From assembly GCA_903813345.2 (NCBI GenBank), contig CAIIXF020000004.1, forward strand, positions 16,789,513-16,853,512: a DNA stretch of 64,000 nucleotides, read 5' to 3'. This document shows, piece by piece, positions 58,691 to 64,000 of the stretch (its first letter is position 1; each line of letters opens with the position of its first letter). The DNA is from Owenia fusiformis. Taxonomy: Eukaryota; Annelida; Polychaeta; Sabellida; Oweniidae. Position numbers and translations under genes: made by a program. A model generated the notes under the pieces. It ran no database searches. It saw only the letters and a program-made list of their open reading frames with translations, and was not told where the DNA came from.

Positions 58691-60223
58691 GATCCGGCCG
58701 TAGAATTCAATGCAACATTGCAACATTAATTACTGTAATCATTTTAAACTGGAATTCCAAGGGAGAAATGCAATTTGAGTTATTACTTTCAACGCATTAT
58801 TCATTATTTTCTATTTTTATTTACCTTTTATAGCAATTCATAATTTGAAAGAAGTTATTACTTTCAACACATTATTCCTTTTCTTTTCTATTTTTATAGT
58901 AATTCATAATTTGATTTGAAATATTTTAATGAAATAAACGGTTCAATAAAAATCACGTAAAGATGCCTAAAACATAACGCTGAGAGTCCGTTAAGCAGTT
59001 GCTGTAACCAGTTAAAGTTAAGATCTCTTCCGTAGAATGTAATATGAAACTGTATAATGCAACATTACGCTTTGTGATAGGATAAAATGAACTGAAGGGG
59101 AGGCTTCGATTTCTGCAAGAAAATTCAACAAATCTAGAAGGGTTTTTTTCAAGATAAAGAGAAAGTTTACTCTTGAATTGCTTAAAGAATACAGTAGGCG
59201 CTGCAAACATCATGACATCTAATAATAAAAAGGTTCATCGTCACCAACGTGCAAGGCAATGTTTTTGCTATAAATCAGTGATCTACACGAGCCGAAAACA
59301 AATACTTATAAGGGACGTTATTATCACAAAACTAATGTTATTGCTTTCTTGTTAGTTTAATGTACATGTACACGTACCATACGAACGCGGTTGCCGTGAA
59401 CGGGGAAGAGAGGTAATACATACGATGGAACAAATTCACGAATTCGTATATTTTAAAAAGGAACTCATTAACTCTGAAGAGTGAAATGGGAAAATTTGGA
59501 GTAATTATATATGAAATAAAATGAAGTAACATATTATTATCATGTCTTTAGAAACATTATAGTACTCCCCCCGTTCAATTTGTATAGGCCTATACAGTAA
59601 CGCATGAAAACTTATTCTTAAAAGCAAGCAGGGACATTCATTTTGATGATCACTTTACTAACATGTATTTAAATCACAGGTCGTGTAGATCCCAGTGGCT
59701 TGATTTATAGCAAAAACGGCTTCAGACAGTGGGCGGAGCGTTCTCCCGATGTTTTCGTCCAGTACAGTTGTCAGAATTCCCGGGCGGAAAATACGCCCGG
59801 CAATACGTCTTTTAAAATCTAAATAGAGCTTTAATTTATGTTATGGTATTTTTGTTCACATGGTACTGAATCGACCAATGAAATCACACGGTTTCTAGCA
59901 ATGATACTAGGCTATTATTAGCATTGGGTACGCTATTCCAGTTAGCGAAGCGGTCTCCCGACGGCAAGTGGCTGACATTCTGAACAGCCTATTCCATGAC
60001 ACGTACAATTCTAGGGTTTTCCCTTGGTCCCTAGTGATATTTTGAGCTATAGGCATAATGAGAGATTATACAAAAATTAAAAAATGGGGAAAATAGGGCG
60101 GGCAATCCAAACTTTAATAAATGGTCCATGATCATTGAATGGCCGCTTTGAACTCATTGTTGCACCTTTAATATATGTTGTTTTTTATTATATGCTACTG
60201 TTAAATTGCTCATGGTAATAACT
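58691..60223. other. Intergenic, no gene recognised
   Basis: AT-rich; contains a short internal duplication (GAAAGAAGTTATTACTTTCAA-like blocks near 58783 and 58850) and a dispersed-repeat fragment at 60121-60172 related to 5550-5600. Confidence 0.35.
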
Positions 60224-60296
60224 GATGTTGAGGTGTCGAAGTTTGGAGATCCTCGTCTGCCACGCGGATGGTCCGGGTTCAAGTCCCAGTATGACA
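60224..60296 (+). pseudogene. tRNA-Gly(GCC)-like relic
   Basis: TCGTCTGCCACGCGGATG resembles the anticodon arm of tRNA-Gly(GCC) (CTGCCACGCG loop/stem), followed by GTCCGGGTTCAAGTCCCAG, a good T-arm with an intact B box (GGTTCAAGTCC). T-runs follow at once, as at Pol III terminators. The D-arm is degenerate and the acceptor ends (GATGTTG / AGTATGA) do not pair, so this is a pseudogene or the head of a tRNA-derived SINE. Confidence 0.55.
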
Positions 60297-60508
60297 TTTT
60301 TTCTTTTTAGTAAATGGTTGTGCTTTGATTTTACGCTTAAAATACATTTATAAATACGTTTACTTTATATTAAAGCATTTATTATCCCTTCAGTTGTATG
60401 AAAATGAAAAATTATTTATGTTCTCATATTGCGTTTTGGTTTATGGCCGGCCTTTAACATTGGGTACGCTATTCCAGTGAAATCTATAATATGCAAATAC
60501 AACTCCAG

Positions 60509-60800
60509 AAGACCGTAGAAGAGAACAGCAGGAAACTCGAGTCGACCTTATCTTGAACCATTTTAAAATAAATGAAACTCCCAGAACAAGAACAACTTCT
60601 CCATCAGATGAAATATTTTCAGACACCCGCATTGGGAACGCAGCTATAGAACAATTTTACAAGGTCAGTGAGACAAGAAGAGTGTCCTTTGACACACTCT
60701 CTGACTTATGTGAACCCCCCCCCCTTATGATGGCCTACCTGATGTGAGCGATCCCTACACTATCGAGGCAGGAATTATCCAAGTAGAAAATTCTGCTTAA
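60509..60800 (+). pseudogene. Gene E: isolated 3'-terminal coding exon with C-run frameshift
   Basis: After an AACTCCAG acceptor (phase 1) an open frame reads RRREQQETRVDLILNHFKI, RTRTTSPSDEIFSDTRIGNA and KVSETRRVSFDTLSDLCEPP up to a run of ten C (60715-60724). In the present frame it stops soon after; one base different in the run gives PPPPYDGLPDVSDPYTIEAG and a stop at 60798-60800. The composition (Ser/Thr/Arg-rich, then PPPY, a WW-domain ligand) looks like the cytoplasmic tail of a signalling or adaptor protein. No upstream exon was found, so it may be a stranded fragment or a sequencing error in a real gene. Confidence 0.5.
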
Positions 60801-61076
60801 ACCGTAGTATAGTTTACAACATCAGTGGATATAATTACACAGAAGTCGTGACCATTTAAAAAGAGAATGAACCGTTTAGTCCCTTTTTGAAAACCCAAAA
60901 ACGTAAAAACAGCAGTGAATTTCATGAATTTCAACCGTCAATGTTTTATTATCATATTAGATTTACAATATTTATACAAAGTATATGAATATTTCATCAA
61001 ACCAGATAAAGGTAAAATCATTTTATCAATACATATTCATGTTAATGTCTAGTAAAATTGTGTTTCTTCTTATAGT

Positions 61077-61624
61077 ATAGAATTTTCTATGTAGCTTCTA
61101 ACTAAACTTACAAATAAACTATTTTCAGATAGAAATTTCTATACAAAATATCCCATTGTCTTTCCGATAGAAATTTCTATGCAGATGACTCTGGAAATAT
61201 CAATTTTTGTCATTTTAATTGGTTATCGGTATAGAAATTTCTATGTGAAGGCCGTCGGAAAATAATAATTATGTTACTGGTAAAACATTTCTCCTCGTGG
61301 CTCGTATAGAAATTTCTATATTGATCAAGTCAAAAATAAAAATTGAAACGCTTCATAGAAATTTCTATATATATGGGTGCATATTTAAATTATATTTGCT
61401 GGTATAGAAATTTCTATAAGGATAGAGTAGAAAAATAAAAATCGAAACGCTGTATAGAAATTTCTATGTGGCCCAGAAAAATTATTTTTCTAGATTGCCT
61501 GCTGTATAGAAATTTCTATATGGTCAAAAATATAAATTGAATGCCTATATAGAGATTTCTATGCGGGTGTAGTCGAAAACCTTTGGTGCTTAAAAATTAA
61601 GTTTGTCCGTATAGAAATTGCTAT
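61077..61624. repeat. Array of eleven ATAGAAATTTCTAT palindromes
   Basis: The 14-bp perfect palindrome ATAGAAATTTCTAT begins at 61129, 61167, 61231, 61306, 61355, 61404, 61454 and 61506, with single-base variants at 61077, 61549 and 61611. Start-to-start distances are 38-75 bp, and four in a row are 49-52. Spacers share only loose similarity (AAAATAAAAAT-GAAACGC in some). No coding content. Confidence 0.85.
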
Positions 61625-61859
61625 ATGGATAAATTCAAAAAATTAAAATCGAATAATTATATAAAGAATGTTTGTAATTAGTCTTAAATTTTCGGCCTAT
61701 TGTAATAGTGTTTGAAATAGTATTTGAAAATATTTGGAGGTATAGCCAATGCAGTCAAATTACATCACAGCCAGAAAAATATTGATTTACATGGTTTTTT
61801 GTCGCTGAAAGTTATGAAAATTAAAATAAAATAAAACATTGAGTGGCTCTGGCACATGG

Positions 61860-62060
61860 GGAAAGGGTTTAAGGATTTAAGCCCTTGACTGAGTGCAATG
61901 TGGAATGATCATTCTTTGAAGATGTTGGTAGTTACAAAATGCATTGAGTCTCGGGCTTAAATTCTTTTCACACATTGCAAAATATTTTTACCATGTCACC
62001 TAAAAGATACGAAATCACTAAAATAACATATTTTAAATGAAACTTTTTGCAAGGGTCAAG
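61860..62060. repeat. Dispersed repeat related to 48420-48615
   Basis: Blocks TTAAGGATTTAAGCCC, CAATGTGGAATGATCATTC and CACACATTGCAAAATA match, in part inverted, the gene C intron repeat. Boundaries are uncertain. Confidence 0.5.
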
Positions 62061-62140
62061 GTGGCAAACCACCAATTTTTATCTGTTGAGTAAACTTGTC
62101 ACCTTTGCAACCACCTAAGGAATGACCTTGGGTGCGTTAT

Positions 62141-62330
62141 TGGTTATTTCACGCACAATGCGTTATGTGAAATACTGTGTTCGGATTGGCTGAAATCGGA
62201 CACACCTTGTCTAGCTATGTGTGAATTCCAAACTAATGGAGGGTAGTGTAGGCATAGTGTAATTTGACAAACTTAGTCTAGCCAATCAAAACACAGTATT
62301 TCATATAACTGCATTACATTCTATAACCAA
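62141..62330. mobile_element. MITE-like inverted-repeat element
   Basis: GGTTATTTCAC…GCGTTATGTGAAATACTG at the left is mirrored by CAGTATTTCATATAACTGC…CTATAACC at the right. The inner GATTGGCTGAAATCGGACAC is shared with the element at 47691-47803. Confidence 0.6.
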
Positions 62331-62926
62331 CAACTCTCCACTATATAACCCACCCAAGGCCGTGTCAGATTCAATTAAAATCTGCTAAAAGATTAGTATT
62401 TTTCAAAATTGTACGGACATCGACAACAATTAGTTGATTTTTAGACATCGTATGGGCGCTGCGAGAACTTTACCTCGCACATAAAAAGTGCAGATGCCTA
62501 GCCGATTTTTTCTCAATTAAACTCATCGGACCCTACCCTGTCGGCGCCCGTACGGTCACCGTAGGATTATCGTACGTACGGCTTTCGGTGATATCATATG
62601 ATCATCCTGTCATTTCGTACAACAATGCAAACGTAATGATAAATCAACTTGATTCTAATTACATTTCAAAAGTTTGCCAGAGACCCCCCACGCGGACATG
62701 GATGGGGAATTTGACAAAATGATATTGGCCTGTCTTGTTCCATACCCCGGGGCCACCATGGGAGCAAAATATCTGGTCAAGTATTCCCGATTCTGGGCCC
62801 TTCCCCCGAATCCATTCTATTTAAACATCAGAGTTACTTGTCAAGAGACTATACTCATTAATGTTGAGAGATAATATGGGTCACATTTGCTTCGATTTCC
62901 ATTACTATACGATGAGTATGTTGATC
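62331..62926. other. Intergenic, no gene recognised
   Basis: A patch with GTACGGTCACCG and ATCGTACGTACGGC near 62560 is locally GC-rich. No supported gene. Confidence 0.35.
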
Positions 62927-63655
62927 TTATGGGACAACTCTCGTATACTGTACATGTAGATATAAACTTTCCACAATCGCCATATATCAGCATATGATCT
63001 GAACAATTACAGGTACCGTAGTCTGGTATAAGTGTATTCATGTTTTAACAAACTACTCAATCGGCCGGGCATGGGGACGAGCTTCCTCGTCAAATTCCTA
63101 TCCCTTTGGGCAATATTGTGTATCAAATTAATTTACAAACATTTCAAGTTGTTATCGTACCGCAATAAAACAATCAAGATCATTTTTAATTTACATATTG
63201 TGGTTAAAAGCAAATATGGCCTTACTTCCCGTACTCAATCTACACCTGATTCTAATTTAAATGTTGCGAGATGACTTGCATGGCCTACACGCTCTATTTT
63301 AGTTTTACTATTGCCATTAGAGATGTCATGATCTTACTTTTAGATTTTAGTTTACTAGTTTACTTTTTGAGCTTTTGTATCATCCATTATCTCGTCCTTC
63401 GAACGTCGTCCAAAATAGTTCTCTGTATATCATTTTAAGATGTTAGAGCAAACATTTCAGGACTTATGGGACAACCCTCGTATTCTGTACATGTAGATAT
63501 AAACGTTCCACAATCGCCCATCATGATGATAAACCATGGCATCTCATTTCTTCTCAGCCCTGAGAAAGGTGAAACCGAAAGATGCTATGAGTATCAGAAT
63601 GCAATCGCCACATGATCTGAACAATTCCAGGTACCGTAGTCTGTTATAAGTGTTA
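62927..63655. repeat. Direct duplication of about 108 bp, second copy interrupted
   Basis: CTTATGGGACAACTCTCGTA … GGTACCGTAGTCTGGTATAA at about 62927-63034 recurs at about 63465-63655 with few changes. The second copy is split by an 83-bp insertion (63519-63601). Confidence 0.75.
63519..63601. mobile_element. 83-bp insertion with 8-bp target duplication
   Basis: CAATCGCC stands at 63511-63518 and again at 63602-63609, while the uninterrupted copy at 62927-63034 has it once. Ends CATCATGATGAT and the mirror of CATTCTGATACT are weakly inverted, and the middle is a TTCTCAGCCCTGAGAA palindrome. An 8-bp duplication is typical of hAT elements, so this is probably a tiny hAT MITE. Confidence 0.6.
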
Positions 63656-64000
63656 GAAGGAAGTTTTCATTTTCCTCTGTTGTGTCATATTCCTCGCCCA
63701 ATAATCAAACAATATTTGTCTTCTTGATATGTAATCGAGAGTACCATGTGTGTACCCTCTAGCGTGGTATTTAGATATTCCAAGATGAGCGTTTGTGTTT
63801 TCATCGAAGATATCTTTTGACTGAAACATTAATGAATGGAAGCTATAAAATAATGTATAAAAAGTTCAGGATTTCCATTGCGAGGACAGAATGATGTACT
63901 GATTCGTTTTAAAATACATTTTTATAAAATCTGTTATAAAATACATGTATATCATAACCCAGCTTATTATTGTATTATGTGTTTTTTATTAAAAACCTAC
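63656..64000. other. Intergenic window end
   Basis: AT-rich sequence; no gene or repeat recognised. Confidence 0.35.

Noticed and set aside
61077-61624. CRISPR array
   Set aside because: Palindromic and spaced, but repeats are only 14 bp, spacing is irregular, spacers are AT-rich and partly related, and the host is an animal genome without cas genes.

Overview
The window looks like AT-rich nuclear DNA of an invertebrate animal. Genes are broken into many short exons with GT/AG junctions. The domain repertoire (collagen-SRCR, VWDE-type D8C + vWD, EGF, universal stress protein, peritrophin-type chitin binding) is metazoan. A large share of the introns and intergenic DNA is transposon-derived. 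The recurring short motif AGGCCTAT and the gene set suit a marine invertebrate, perhaps an ambulacrarian or other non-vertebrate deuterostome. That placement is inference.

Layout. (1) 1-4028 is repeat-rich intergenic DNA with two palindromic elements and an 0.85 kb foldback element. (2) Gene A, minus strand, 15882 down to 4029, has four exons whose phases join exactly. It encodes a secreted protein of about 689 aa: signal peptide, heptad coiled coil, about 150 Gly-X-Y triplets and one C-terminal SRCR domain, the order used by class A scavenger receptors such as MARCO. Its introns hold a mariner, several mariner-like non-autonomous elements and two inverted CATGCAA arrays. (3) Gene B, minus strand, from a TATA box near 41.65 kb to 17063, has about 29 recognised exons (at least 1450 aa): leader, D8C-like region, Ig-like region, vWD, EGF and a VWDE-type segment, nine 4-cysteine modules mostly on single 111-bp phase-0 exons, three Pro/Thr/Ser linker exons and a terminal chitin-binding domain. 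One vWD exon was not found. Its 10.5 kb intron holds a dead LINE. (4) 41.7-47.2 kb is intergenic with a mariner-like element carrying a dead transposase end. (5) Gene C, plus strand, 47225-50111, has five exons (218 aa). It is a compact D8C protein, head to head with gene B and sharing its exon structure. (6) Gene D, minus strand, 54663-52074, is the 3' part of a universal stress protein gene. One of its introns is filled by a 174-bp tandem array made from the preceding exon and its splice donor. (7) 54.9-64 kb is mostly repeats: a foldback with transposase fragments, a second copy of the palindromic element, a tRNA-Gly-like relic, a 3'-terminal coding exon with a C-run frameshift (60509-60800), and an array of eleven ATAGAAATTTCTAT palindromes.

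Genes A, B and C all encode predicted secreted, cysteine- or collagen-rich proteins suited to surface defence, mucus or matrix. Any functional link between them is inference. All exon models were made by eye from splice sites, phase and domain recognition, without transcripts.
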